A stretch of DNA of 64,000 nucleotides from Roseiarcus sp963721905 (GTDB lineage Bacteria; Pseudomonadota; Alphaproteobacteria; Rhizobiales; Beijerinckiaceae): contig CAVRMF010000010.1 of NCBI GenBank assembly GCA_963721905.1, positions 75,328-139,327 on the forward strand, written 5' to 3'. Within the stretch, counting starts at the first letter, position 1, and every line of letters starts with the position of its first letter. The notes beneath the pieces were generated by a model. It saw only the letters and a program-made list of their open reading frames with translations, was not told where the DNA came from and did not search any database. The position numbers and the translations under genes are program-made. Shown one piece after another: positions 9,610 to 18,005 of the stretch.

Positions 9610-9957
9610 TCACGGATTCCGGGAGATCGCGGACGCCGTCTCGAGGATATCGAGATCGGAGGCGTCTTCGTGCAGCTCAGGGAGACGATTCTGCTCGCCA
9701 AGACGCTGCAAGACGACGTCGAGCTTGCGTCGCGCCACCACAGCCGAAATCTCCTGGACGACGCTGCGGAAGGCGGCGGAGTTTTCGTCAACACTGAGCT
9801 CGAGCAGCGAATCCCTGAGTTCCTTCGGCATGCCGACGAACACCGAGAGCGCGTTGGCGATCACGTTGGACACCGTCCGATGCTCGCCCTTGGCGAGCTT
9901 GCGGACGAGGGCGGCCAGAGACTTGTCGAGATTCGCGGAAACGGACTCGGCTTTCAT
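9610..9957 (-). CDS. Ribbon-helix-helix-type antitoxin
   Basis: A 115-residue protein directly upstream of the PIN toxin gene, with stop and start adjacent. The N-terminal half (SLAALVRKLAKGEHRTVSNVIANAL) looks like a ribbon-helix-helix or Arc-type DNA-binding fold; the acidic C-terminal part would wrap the toxin. The ATG at 9955-9957 has an AGGTGA ribosome-binding site 4 bases upstream. A near-perfect inverted repeat lies just in front, as expected for autoregulation by an RHH dimer. The antitoxin role rests mainly on this context. Confidence 0.7.
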   Translation of the reverse strand: MKAESVSANLDKSLAALVRKLAKGEHRTVSNVIANALSVFVGMPKELRDSLLELSVDENSAAFRSVVQEISAVVARRKLDVVLQRLGEQNRLPELHEDASDLDILETASAISRNP

Positions 9958-9965
9958 CGGTCACC

Positions 9966-9988
9966 TATAGGAATACTCTATTTCTATA
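9966..9988. promoter_or_regulatory. Palindromic operator of the RHH-PIN operon
   Basis: TATAGGAATA (9966-9975), spacer CTC, then TATTTCTATA (9979-9988): arms match at 9 of 10 positions. It is strikingly AT-rich in a GC-rich setting and sits 8 bases before the antitoxin start, overlapping the region where a -10 box is expected. Autorepression by the antitoxin is the natural reading. Confidence 0.6.
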
Positions 9989-10173
9989 TACCGCCGCCTC
10001 ACCCAAGACGCAACGGGCCGTTCAGCGCGTCCGCCGGGCGGCGTGAGGCTCGCCCCTCCGAGCGACAGAAAATGACGCCTAAAGGTTTGAAATCACGGAG
10101 TCGCGCACGAAAATGCACACGGCAAAGTCGCTTGCCGCGCACGACGCTTCGGTCTCCATTCCCGCGCAGGGCT

Positions 10174-11631
10174 TCACTCCGCCATCGCCCGCTTCGCCGC
10201 GAACACGACCCTCGGCACCATCGCGGCGGTGGCTGCGACGAGGAGCGCGATCGCGAACAGCGAGACGAAGGTCATGTGCAGCGACTGGTCGAGCGCAGCC
10301 CTCAGCGCCACGTTGGACGCGGCCGCGCCGCCTTCGAGAAGTTTCCGCAGCTGGTCCGAGCTCACCGCGCCGACGCCGGAACGGATGAGCCCGAAGTTGA
10401 GGACAGCGCCGAACACCGTCGCGCCGAAGGTGCTGCCGAGGCTGCGGGCGAACATATAGGAGGCGGTGACGCTGCCGCGCTCGGACCAGTCGACGATTTC
10501 CTGAATGAGCACGATCGAGGCGCTGCTCGAGAGCCCCATGCCGAAGCCGACAAGCGCCGATCCGAGGCCCGCCGCGACGGGCGACGTCTCGGGCTTGAGG
10601 AAGACGAAGACGAGCGCGCCGAGCGGGACCAGCGCTCCGCCGACCCTAAGGATCGCGCGCACGCCGAAGCGCGCCCAAAGCTGGGCCGAGAGCGTCGCGC
10701 CGATCGGCCAGCCGAGCACCATGCCCGAGAGCGAAAAGCCGGCGATCAGCGGGGAGCGTCCCATCACACCCTGAACGAAGACCGGCAAAAAGGTCGTGAG
10801 CCCGATCATCACCATACCGGCGAACAGCGACGAGGCGTTGACCGCGGCGATGGGCCTCCGCCCCCAGAGCTTCAGCGAGATCATCGGCTCGGGCGAGCGC
10901 CGCTCCTGGACAATGAACAGCGCGACGGCGACGATCGCGATCAGCGTGATGATCGAGGTCTCGGTCCGGCTCGAGGTCGAGAGCGCGGTGAGGTCGGCCA
11001 TGATCGCGGCAATGGCGATGGTGAACACGCCCGCGCTCACGTGATCGATCTGTCCCTGCGCCCGAGACTTTTTCTCATGCAGATAGGCCCAGAAGCCGGC
11101 GGAGGCGAGAAGCCCGAGCGGCAGGTTCATCCAGAAGATCCAGGCCCAGGACCAGTGTTGGATGATGAGCGCGCCGACCAGCGGGCCGATGACGGCCGAG
11201 AGCGCCCAGACGCTGGCGAGCCAGCCCTAAATCTTGCCGCGCTCATGCACCGAATAAAGATCGCCGACGATCGTCATCGCGACCGGCTGCACCGCGCCGG
11301 CGCCGACGCCCTGGACCAGCCGGAAGACGATGAGCGAGGGCATCGACCAGGCGAACCCACAAAGGATCGAGCCGACGAGGAAGATCGCAATGCCCGACAG
11401 CATGACGGTCTTGCGGCCCCTGAGGTCGGAAAGCTTGCCGAAAACGATGGTCGTGGCGGTCTGGGTCAGGAGGAAGGCGGCGAACACCCAGCTGTAGAGT
11501 TCGAGCCCACCGAGCTGGGCGACGATCTGCGGCATCGCGGTCGAGACGATCGTCGCCTCGATCGCGATCATGAAATTCGCCGCCATCACGGCGGCGAGCA
11601 CAAGCGGGCGATGCGTCGTGAGGGCGGTCAT
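10174..11631 (-). pseudogene. DHA2-type MFS exporter broken by one amber codon
   Basis: A drug:H+ antiporter of the EmrB/QacA type with 14 expected membrane helices. The first 134 codons run to a TAG at 11227-11229; the same frame then continues open from GWLASVW to the TGA at 10174-10176, 486 codons in all. The segment before the stop contains GKLSDLRGRKTVM (motif A) and RLVQGVGAGAVQP (motif C region). The residue at the stop is normally Gln (ERGKIQGW), and CAG to TAG is a single C-to-T change. There are no other lesions. It is either a recent pseudogene, an error, or rescued by a suppressor tRNA, which I cannot judge. It diverges from the aldo/keto reductase gene. Confidence 0.85.
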
Positions 11632-11849
11632 GGGCTGTTACATAGGGGAGAGGGTGCGCCCGCGCCAATAACGTTATCGAGATGGACCGATGACCGGCCA
11701 GGGGCGCGTTTTCGATATCAGCGGCGCGGAAGACGCGCGGCCGATACCCAGGAGCGGTTTCCGGTTTGCACGCAATGCCGCTCCGGATGCGCGGAGGTTT
11801 CCGAGCCCGGAATTCTGCGATAGGTTCGTCGCAATTTGGGAGAAGGCCC

Positions 11850-12800
11850 ATGCAGCAGCGCCGTCTGGGACGCACCGATCTCACGATTGCGCCGATGGTT
11901 CTGGGCGGCAACGTGTTCGGCTGGACGGCGGACAAGGCGACGTCTTTCGCCGTCCTCGACCGCTTCGCGGCCGCGGGTTTCACCGCCATCGACACGGCCA
12001 ACTCCTATTCGACATGGGTCCCGGGCCATCATGGCGGCGAATCGGAGACGATCATCGGCGAATGGATGAAGGCGCGCGGCAACCGCAGCCACATGATCGT
12101 CGTCACCAAGGTCGGCTCGCCGATGGGCAAGGGCAAGGAGGGCCTTTCGCGGCGCTACGTCGAAGAGGCGGTCGAAGCGTCGCTCAGGCGCCTGCAGACC
12201 GACGTCATCGACCTCTATCTGTCGCACTGGCCCGACATGGCGACGCCGATCGACGAAACGCTCGGCGCCTATCAGCAGCTGATCGAAAAGGGCAAGATCC
12301 GCTGGTGCGGCGCCTCGAATCTCACCGTCGCACTGCTCGAAGCCGCGATCGCGGCGGCGAAGGCGCGCGGCGGGCCGCGCTACGAAGTGCTCCAGCCGGA
12401 ATACAATCTCGCCGACCGGCACGGATTCGAGAACGGGCTCGCCGACCTCTGCCGGCGCGAGGAGATCGGCGTCATCACCTATTTCAGCCTGGCGAAGGGC
12501 TTTCTGTCGGGCAAGTACCGCAGCGTCGAGGACCTGACGAAGAGCCCGCGCGGCGGCGACGTGAAGGCCTATCTCAATCCGCGCGGTTTCCGCATTCTCG
12601 ACGCGCTCGAAGCGGTCGCCGCGCCTCATAAGGCAAAGCCCGCCGAAGTTGCGCTCGCGTGGCTCATTGCCCGCCCCGGCGTGACGGCGCCGATCGCGAG
12701 CGCGACCTCGACCGAGCAGGTCGATAGCCTCGTCCGCGCGACGGAATTGTTTCTGTCGGAGGGGGACATGACAGTGCTCAAAGAGGCCAGCGTCGGCTGA
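11850..12800 (+). CDS. Aldo/keto reductase
   Basis: NADPH-dependent oxidoreductase of the aldo/keto reductase superfamily, 316 residues, predicted TIM barrel. The catalytic tetrad is visible: Asp and Tyr in AIDTANSYS, Lys in VVTKVG, His in YLSHWPD. The coenzyme end has the usual ARPGVTAPIASATS segment. The ATG at 11850 follows a GAGAAGG ribosome-binding site; the frame is open further upstream, but that sequence is not AKR-like. Best resemblance is to the YajO/Tas-like branch acting on aldehydes. The physiological substrate is unknown. Confidence 0.88.
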   Translation: MQQRRLGRTDLTIAPMVLGGNVFGWTADKATSFAVLDRFAAAGFTAIDTANSYSTWVPGHHGGESETIIGEWMKARGNRSHMIVVTKVGSPMGKGKEGLSRRYVEEAVEASLRRLQTDVIDLYLSHWPDMATPIDETLGAYQQLIEKGKIRWCGASNLTVALLEAAIAAAKARGGPRYEVLQPEYNLADRHGFENGLADLCRREEIGVITYFSLAKGFLSGKYRSVEDLTKSPRGGDVKAYLNPRGFRILDALEAVAAPHKAKPAEVALAWLIARPGVTAPIASATSTEQVDSLVRATELFLSEGDMTVLKEASVG

Positions 12801-12802
12801 CA

Positions 12803-12818
12803 CGGCCCTAAGGGGCCG
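12803..12818 (+). terminator. Hairpin after the aldo/keto reductase
   Basis: CGGCCC-TAA-GGGGCCG forms a GC-rich stem directly after the stop codon. The bases after it are CCTTCCCC, not a clean T-run, so it is a weak candidate for an intrinsic terminator. Confidence 0.35.
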
Positions 12819-12871
12819 CCTTCCCCAGGATCATGTCGCCCCGCTCTCGCCGATCATAACCCCGCACCCTC

Positions 12872-14389
12872 ATGCGAACCGCAGACGACAGCTTCAACCT
12901 CGCCTGGCATTGTCTCGGCCGGCTAGCCGAAGAGCGCCCCGGCAAGACTGCGCTGATCCTCTGCGACGGGCCGGACGCGTTCCGCTCGTGGACCTACGCC
13001 GAGCTCGGCCAGATGGTCCGAAGGCTCGCGGGCGGACTGATTGCCAGCGGCCTCGTCAAGGGCGACCGGGTGATGATCCGCGCCGCGAACGACATCGATT
13101 TCGTGCTCGCCTTTTTTGCGACGACGGCGATCGGCTGCGTGGCGCAGCCGGCCTCGCTGCTCCTGACGACGGAAGAGGCGCTCGCGCTGGCTGTCGACTC
13201 CGGCGCGGCGGCGATCTTTCTCGGCGACGGGGATGCAAGCGAGTGCAGGCTTTTCTCGAACCTCACGATTTTCGACCGGCAGGAGACTCTTCGCCTCGCG
13301 GCAGAGGGCGCGCCTGCCCCTTACGCGCCGACCGCGCCCGACGACCCCGCCTATCTTGTCTTTACTTCCGGCTCGACGGCCGAGCCGAAGGGCGTCCTGC
13401 ATGCCCAGCGGGTCCTGATCGGCCGCCGGCCGATGGCGCGCGACTGGCTGGGGCTGACCGAAGACGACATCCTGCTCCACGCCGGCAACATCAACTGGAC
13501 CTATACGCTCGGCGTCGGCGTGCTCGATCCCTTCGCCTGCGGCGCGACCGGCGTGCTCTATGCGGGACCGCGCGATCCATCGGTCTGGCTCAAGCTCATT
13601 GAACGCAGCCGGGCGACGATCTTCGCCGCCGTGCCCAGCCTCTATCGCCAGATTATCAAATACGGCGATCCGTCAAGATTCGATCTGTCGAGCCTGCGTC
13701 ACGGCGTATCCGCCGGCGAGGCGCTTTCTCCCGAGCTGCTCGCCCAATGGCGCGAGGCGACTGGAACCTGGCTCTACGAAGCCTTGGGCATGAGCGAGAT
13801 CTCGACCTATATCTCGTGCCGCCCGGGCGAGCCGATCCGTCCCGGCTCGCCCGGGCGGCCGCAGACGGGGCGCCGCATCGCCGTTCTGCCGATTGACGGC
13901 GGAACGGAGCCGCTGCCGCCCGGGCGGGTCGGCTTGCTGGCCGTCCATCGCAGCGATCCCGGCCTGATGCTCGGCTACTGGAACCGGCCGGCTGAAGAGG
14001 CCGCTGCCTTTCGCGGCGAATGGTTCGTCGGCGGCGATCTGGCGGAATTCGATGACGACGGCTGGATCTGGTATCGCGGCCGCAACGACGACCTCATGAA
14101 CGCCTTCGGCTACCGAGTGTCGCCGCTCGAAGTCGAGAAGGTTCTTTCAGCCCATCCTGACGTCGCCGATGTGGCGGTCGCCGAGCGGAAAGTCGCCGAC
14201 GGCGTCTCCGTGATCGCAGCCTTCGTGGTGTTGAAGGCGGACAGAGCGGCCGATGAGGGTGCGCTTCTCGCCCATTGCGCCGGGCATCTCGCGGCTTACA
14301 AGCGCCCGCGCAAGATCGCGTTCGTGAGTGCGATCGCCCGCACCGCCAACGGCAAGGTCAGCCGGAAGGCGCTGCCGCAGCTGATCTGA
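12872..14389 (+). CDS. Acyl-CoA synthetase (benzoate-CoA-ligase-like)
   Basis: ATP-dependent acid:CoA ligase of the ANL superfamily, 505 residues. Motif A3 is FTSGSTAEPKGVLH and A5 is YEALGMSE. The hinge and A8 region is YRGRNDDLMNAFGYRVSPLEVE. The C-terminal catalytic Lys lies in ANGKVSRKAL. The acid is adenylated and transferred to CoA. The order of motifs and the GNINWTYTLG segment resemble the benzoate/acetate-type ligases more than long-chain ligases, but the acyl substrate cannot be read. It lies 71 bases after the aldo/keto reductase on the same strand, so co-transcription is possible. Confidence 0.88.
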   Translation: MRTADDSFNLAWHCLGRLAEERPGKTALILCDGPDAFRSWTYAELGQMVRRLAGGLIASGLVKGDRVMIRAANDIDFVLAFFATTAIGCVAQPASLLLTTEEALALAVDSGAAAIFLGDGDASECRLFSNLTIFDRQETLRLAAEGAPAPYAPTAPDDPAYLVFTSGSTAEPKGVLHAQRVLIGRRPMARDWLGLTEDDILLHAGNINWTYTLGVGVLDPFACGATGVLYAGPRDPSVWLKLIERSRATIFAAVPSLYRQIIKYGDPSRFDLSSLRHGVSAGEALSPELLAQWREATGTWLYEALGMSEISTYISCRPGEPIRPGSPGRPQTGRRIAVLPIDGGTEPLPPGRVGLLAVHRSDPGLMLGYWNRPAEEAAAFRGEWFVGGDLAEFDDDGWIWYRGRNDDLMNAFGYRVSPLEVEKVLSAHPDVADVAVAERKVADGVSVIAAFVVLKADRAADEGALLAHCAGHLAAYKRPRKIAFVSAIARTANGKVSRKALPQLI

Positions 14390-14424
14390 AGTGGGGAGCT
14401 GCAGCGCCTGGTCGACGGGGCGAT

Positions 14425-14444
14425 GCTCCCTGCTAGCAGGGAGC
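14425..14444. repeat. Perfect 20-base palindrome
   Basis: GCTCCCTGCTAGCAGGGAGC is identical to its reverse complement, with no loop. It lies 35 bases after the synthetase stop. It could be a dimeric-regulator site or the stem of an intercistronic structure. No T-run follows on either strand. Confidence 0.6.
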
Positions 14445-14635
14445 AAACAGGAAGAATCGCGCGCGCTCAGTCCGATCCTGGGGCGGAACAACATCTGATT
14501 CCAATGGGTTGAGCGAACATTGTCGGCCCGCGCGGAACAGGACGACAACAGGGAGGTATTTCGCGCACAACAGGGCGCTAACAGGTGGCGCGTCGAGATT
14601 TGGCTTATGGCCGACGATTGACATGATCCCGAGCG

Positions 14636-14700
14636 TTCGTGGTCCTTCGCGTCCTTTGTGGTAGCATTTTTCACCACCGACGACACACAGGAACACGAAG
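14636..14700. repeat. Family 2 inverted repeat copy 1 (ACGAAGGACACGAAGG type)
   Basis: The left arm reads TTCGTGGTCCTTCGCGTCCT and the right arm ends with CAGGAACACGAAG. The arms are imperfect complements around an AT-richer centre (GCATTTTTCACC). It is the most diverged of the four copies in the window. Confidence 0.7.
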
Positions 14701-14715
14701 GCGGCAAGGTCGAAC

Positions 14716-14973
14716 ATGAGCGACAAAACGAATGCGATCAGCGGGATTATTGCCATCATGCAAAGCTCATGGGATCTGCCCGTCGACTGCAACGAGGGGG
14801 AATTGTTCGCCTACGCGGAGATCCTTTTCGATCGAATTCACGCAGGCGAGAGCAAGGACGCGCTCTACGCCTATCTCGGCGGCGTTCAGGTCGACAACCT
14901 GGACATGCCGAAGTCCGACGCTTTCAAGGGGATCGTCGACCGCTCGGTCGCTCTCGTGAGGAATTCGGGCTGA
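14716..14973 (+). CDS. Hypothetical 85-residue acidic protein
   Basis: It encodes a small, soluble, probably helical protein beginning MSDKTNAISGIIAIMQSSWD. No signal peptide or membrane segment is visible. The frame has an ATG shortly after the family 2 repeat and an AAGG-type ribosome-binding site about 14 bases before it, which is far. I do not recognise a family. The balanced residue composition and acidic character argue that it is a real gene rather than a shadow. The gene stands alone, with repeats on both sides. Confidence 0.5.
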   Translation: MSDKTNAISGIIAIMQSSWDLPVDCNEGELFAYAEILFDRIHAGESKDALYAYLGGVQVDNLDMPKSDAFKGIVDRSVALVRNSG

Positions 14974-15033
14974 AGCGCGTCCGGAGGTCTGAGGCGGGTT
15001 CCGGTTCATCCCCATTGTGGAGACAAGCTAGCG

Positions 15034-15155
15034 CCCCTTCTCCCCTTGCGGGAGACGATGGCCCGAAGGGCCGGATGAAGGGTCGCGCACCGCGAGGCGC
15101 GTGACCGCGCCCGACCCCTTACCCCCCAACCCCTCTCCCGCAAGGGGAGAGGGGA
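15034..15155. repeat. Family 1 palindromic repeat copy C
   Basis: CGCCCCTTCTCCCCTTGCGG on one side and CCTCTCCCGCAAGGGGAGAG on the other enclose GC-rich inner arms. It lies between the convergent 85-residue gene and the acyl-CoA ligase gene, the same position type as copy A. Confidence 0.8.
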
Positions 15156-15161
15156 GATCCG

Positions 15162-16685
15162 CTACTGGGCGGCCTGCGCCTTTGCGAAGGTCTGGCGGAG
15201 CTGGTACTTGAGAATCTTGCCCGTGGCGTTGCGCGGCAGCGCCGGGACGATCTCGAGCCTGCCCGGGAGCTTGTAGCGCGCGAGCAACTCGGCTGCGAAT
15301 TCGCGTAGAGCCTCGAGCGTCAAAGACTGGCCGGCTTTGAGCGCCGCAATCGCGACGATCCCCTCGCCCCATTGCTCGTGCGGTTCGCCGATCACCGCGA
15401 CCTCCGCGATCGCCGGATGGCGCATCAGCGCGCTTTCGACTTCTGCCGGATAAACGTTCTCGCCGCCAGTGATGATCATGTCCTTGATGCGGTCGCTGAT
15501 GGTGAGGAAGCCCTCTTCGTCGAAGAAGCCAGCGTCCCCGGTGCGGAACCAGCCGTCTTTGTCGATCGCAAGCGCTGTCGCCTGCGGCAGGCCCCAGTAG
15601 CCCGGCGTCACGTTCGGCCCGCGCACCAGGATCTCGCCCTGGGTCTTCGACGCCACGACCGCGCGGCCGTCCGGGTCGACAATTTTGACCTCAACGAACA
15701 GCGCTGTTCGCCCCGAAGAGCCGACCTTGGTCAGCGCATGTTCCGGCGGGAGGAAGCTCACCATCGGCGCGGTCTCGGTGAGGCCATAGCCCTGCTGCAT
15801 CGAGACGCCGCGCGCCAGATAGGTCTTGAGCAGCGGAAGAGGAGACGGCGCTCCGCCGACGACGAGCACGCGAACGGACGACAGGTCCGTCTCGCCGAAG
15901 GCCGGGTGCTGCGCCATGAACAGGAACATCGCCGGCACCCCGAACATCGTCGTGACCTTGTGCTTCGCGATGTCAGCCAGCGCGCGGCCGGGATCGAAGG
16001 CGCGATGCAGGACAACGAGGGCGCCTTTCTGGAACGCGGTGAGCGTCGTGACGTTGAGGCCGCCGATATGGAAGACCGGCGCCGCCGTCAGCGTCACGTC
16101 ATCTCCCAGGACGTCGAGCGCGTGCATGCCATTAACGTTGTTCCACCAGAAATTGCCATGGGTCAGCATCGCGCCCTTCGGCCGGCCAGTGGTGCCCGAG
16201 GTGTACATGATCATCGCGACGTCATCCTCGCAGACCCGGATGGGTTCGGTCGCGGGCGCGGGCCCTTTCGTCCAGTGCAGCTCGTCCTCGGCGGCGAGGA
16301 AGGCTTTGAGCGACGTCAGCCGCTCGCGCTGCGGCTCGATGACGGGGCGGAGTTGCGCGTCGACGATGAGCGCGCACGCGGCGCAGTCCTCGATCATGAA
16401 GGCGAGTTCCGGACCGGTCAGGCGGAAATTGAGCGGCACGAAAATCGCCCCGAGCCAGGCCGCGGCAAACATCACGAAGAAGAACATCGGCTGGTTGAGC
16501 CCGAGGAAGGCGACCCGCTCGCCCTTCCCGACCTGGAGCGCCGAGAGCCGCGCGGCGCAATCCTCAATTCCCCGCTGCATCTCGGCGTAGGTCCAGTCGC
16601 GGCCCTCGAAGTGCAGCGCCCTGCGCTCCGGCGAGCGCAAGGCGCGCTGATGGAACCAATTGGCCAGTCCGATGTCCGGGGTCAT
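15162..16685 (-). CDS. Long/medium-chain acyl-CoA ligase (FadD-like)
   Basis: ATP-dependent fatty-acid:CoA ligase of the ANL superfamily, 507 residues. Motifs visible: MYTSGTTGRPKGAMLTH (P-loop), GYGLTETAP (A5), WFRTGDAGFF (A7), DRIKDMIITGGENVYPAEVE (hinge) and the C-terminal NATGKILK with the adenylation Lys. The fold is complete and the TAG at 15162-15164 is clean. It probably feeds acyl-CoA into the oxidation genes nearby on the same strand (18-26 kb), although two repeats and a GST gene separate them. Chain-length preference cannot be read. Confidence 0.88.
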   Translation of the reverse strand: MTPDIGLANWFHQRALRSPERRALHFEGRDWTYAEMQRGIEDCAARLSALQVGKGERVAFLGLNQPMFFFVMFAAAWLGAIFVPLNFRLTGPELAFMIEDCAACALIVDAQLRPVIEPQRERLTSLKAFLAAEDELHWTKGPAPATEPIRVCEDDVAMIMYTSGTTGRPKGAMLTHGNFWWNNVNGMHALDVLGDDVTLTAAPVFHIGGLNVTTLTAFQKGALVVLHRAFDPGRALADIAKHKVTTMFGVPAMFLFMAQHPAFGETDLSSVRVLVVGGAPSPLPLLKTYLARGVSMQQGYGLTETAPMVSFLPPEHALTKVGSSGRTALFVEVKIVDPDGRAVVASKTQGEILVRGPNVTPGYWGLPQATALAIDKDGWFRTGDAGFFDEEGFLTISDRIKDMIITGGENVYPAEVESALMRHPAIAEVAVIGEPHEQWGEGIVAIAALKAGQSLTLEALREFAAELLARYKLPGRLEIVPALPRNATGKILKYQLRQTFAKAQAAQ

Positions 16686-16720
16686 TTGATCCTCCCGCTG
16701 TTTTGCTTCGGCTTACATCG

Positions 16721-16796
16721 TTTCGTGTCTTCGCGTCCCTTTGTGATCGTCGCGGTGAGAAAGCTTTCACGACCTTGGACACGAAGGAGCACGAAG
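16721..16796. repeat. Family 2 inverted repeat copy 2
   Basis: Arms TTTCGTGTCTTCGCGTCCCT and the closing GGACACGAAGGAGCACGAAG enclose GAGAAAGCTTTC, itself a small hairpin. The copy lies between the acyl-CoA ligase start and the GST stop and so replaces any ordinary intergenic promoter there. Confidence 0.8.
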
Positions 16797-16800
16797 CGCC

Positions 16801-17478
16801 TCATGTTGCTCGTGACGGCCCTTCGGGCGGCAGCGTCGGCCCGACGCCCCTCTCGCTCGCCGCGCGCTTTTGCGCCGCCTTCGCCCGCGCGAAGGCCGGC
16901 CTCTCCGTGAGCCGGCCGTAGTACGCTTGCAGCGACGCCGGCGCCTGATCGAAGAGGTTGATGACCTCGAGCAGCATCAGCGCGTAGCCGACCGAAATGT
17001 CGGCGACCGTGAAGCGGTCCGCTGCGACGTAATCGCCGCCGCCCATCAGGCTTTCGAGCCCGGCAAGGCGCCCCAGCGTCCAGCGCGCATAATCGGCGAC
17101 CGGCTGCGGCAGGCGGCGTTCGGGCGGTTCGAGGCGGCTATAGCGCAGCACGATGGTTTGCGGGAAGGTCAGCGTCGCCTCGCCGAAATGCAGCGCGTTG
17201 AGATAGGCGCCGTAGCCCGGCTCGTCCTGCCGCACGGCCAACGGCGGCCCGGCGTAGCGCTCGGCGAGATACTGGCAGATCGCGGCCAATTCGGTCATGC
17301 GAACGTCGCCGTCGATCATGAGCGGGATCGTGCCGAGCGGGTTGATTTGGAGATAGTCGCGCGCGAGGTAGCGCGGCGGAAACGGTAAGATCTCTAGGCG
17401 GTACGGCGCGCCGATTTCCTCCAGCGCCCATAAGGGCCGGAACGAGCGCGCATCGACGCAATGCCAGAGGGTGATCAT
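16801..17478 (-). CDS. Glutathione S-transferase family protein
   Basis: A 225-residue cytosolic GST. The thioredoxin-like N-terminal domain contains the Ser of DARSFRPLWALEE, the usual activating position in bacterial GSTs, and the cis-Pro and glutathione contact NPLGTIPLM. TELAAICQYL contributes the Glu/Ser pair. The C-terminal helical domain ends with a Lys/Arg-rich tail partly derived from repeat DNA. The substrate is unknown. The gene is bracketed by family 2 repeats (copies 2 and 3), so it may have moved as a cassette or simply sit between two insertions. Confidence 0.85.
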   Translation of the reverse strand: MITLWHCVDARSFRPLWALEEIGAPYRLEILPFPPRYLARDYLQINPLGTIPLMIDGDVRMTELAAICQYLAERYAGPPLAVRQDEPGYGAYLNALHFGEATLTFPQTIVLRYSRLEPPERRLPQPVADYARWTLGRLAGLESLMGGGDYVAADRFTVADISVGYALMLLEVINLFDQAPASLQAYYGRLTERPAFARAKAAQKRAASERGVGPTLPPEGPSRAT

Positions 17479-17480
17479 CG

Positions 17481-17550
17481 CGTCCTTCGTGATCCTTGGT
17501 GTTCTTGGTGGCGAGTTTTTTTACCACGAAGGACACGAAGGACCACCAAG
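17481..17550. repeat. Family 2 inverted repeat copy 3
   Basis: GCGTCCTTCGTGATCCTTGG forms the left arm, and ACCACGAAGGACACGAAGGA at 17523-17542 starts the right arm. The centre is GCGAGTTTTTTT. It lies between the GST start and the GxxExxY remnant. Confidence 0.85.
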
Positions 17551-17990
17551 TCAGAGCACAAGGCGTTTGATCCCGTGTTTGAGGAGGACCACGTTGAAGT
17601 TGATCAATAGGCCGATCCGCAGGCCGGAGAGTTTCAGATAACTCAGGACTTGCGCGTCGTGGATTGGCGCGAGCGCGTCGAGGGACTTGACCTCGACAAT
17701 GACGGAGCCGTCGACGACGAGGTCTAAACGGTAGCCGGCGTCCAGCCGTTCGCCCTCGTAGACAACGCGCAACCCGAGCTGCCGCTGAACCTCTACGCCC
17801 AAGCTCGTGCGCGAGGCAATGCTCGTAGGCCGAACTCGAGCAAGCCAGGGCCGAGCGCCCTATGCACCTGGAGGGCCGCGTCTATGCATTGCCGTGCGGC
17901 GGCTTCCGAACGCGGAGGGATCGGATCGTGCCCCACTTCGCGCCCCTTCGTGTTCTTTGTGGTGAATTCCATTTTGACCACGAAGGACAC
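17551..17990 (-). pseudogene. GxxExxY protein gene with two frameshifts
   Basis: The N-terminal part has ALQVHRALGPGLLE, the family's helix and GxxE, up to about 17829. The expected AYEHCLAHEL then appears in the next frame. The rest (GVEVQRQLGLRVVYEGERLD through LLINFNVVLLKHGIKRLVL) is in the third frame and runs to the stop at 17551. Two net +1 shifts within about 40 bases are needed, so no full protein is made. The family resembles PD-(D/E)XK-type proteins of unknown role. The first ATG lies in family 2 repeat copy 4, so the N-terminal codons are repeat-derived. Confidence 0.8.
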
Positions 17991-18004
17991 GAAGGAACAC
18001 GAAG
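17944..18004. repeat. Family 2 inverted repeat copy 4
   Basis: CCTTCGTGTTCTTTGTGGTG pairs with CCACGAAGGACACGAAGGAA across an ATTCCATTTTGA centre. This is the best-preserved copy. It lies between the acyl-CoA dehydrogenase stop and the GxxExxY remnant and supplies the start codon of the latter. Confidence 0.85.
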
Positions 18005-18005
18005 A

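Larger units (their letters stand above)
14390..14715. other. Gene-free stretch with palindrome and repeat
   Basis: The 326 bases between the acyl-CoA synthetase and the small downstream gene hold a perfect 20-base palindrome (14425-14444) and a family 2 inverted repeat (14636-14700). Between them I recognise nothing; the open stretches there have no start signals. Confidence 0.6.

Noticed and set aside
9517..11823. Open frame of 768 codons on the plus strand
   Set aside because: It runs antisense to the antitoxin, toxin and DHA2 exporter; the translation is His/Arg/Asp-rich and lacks any motif.
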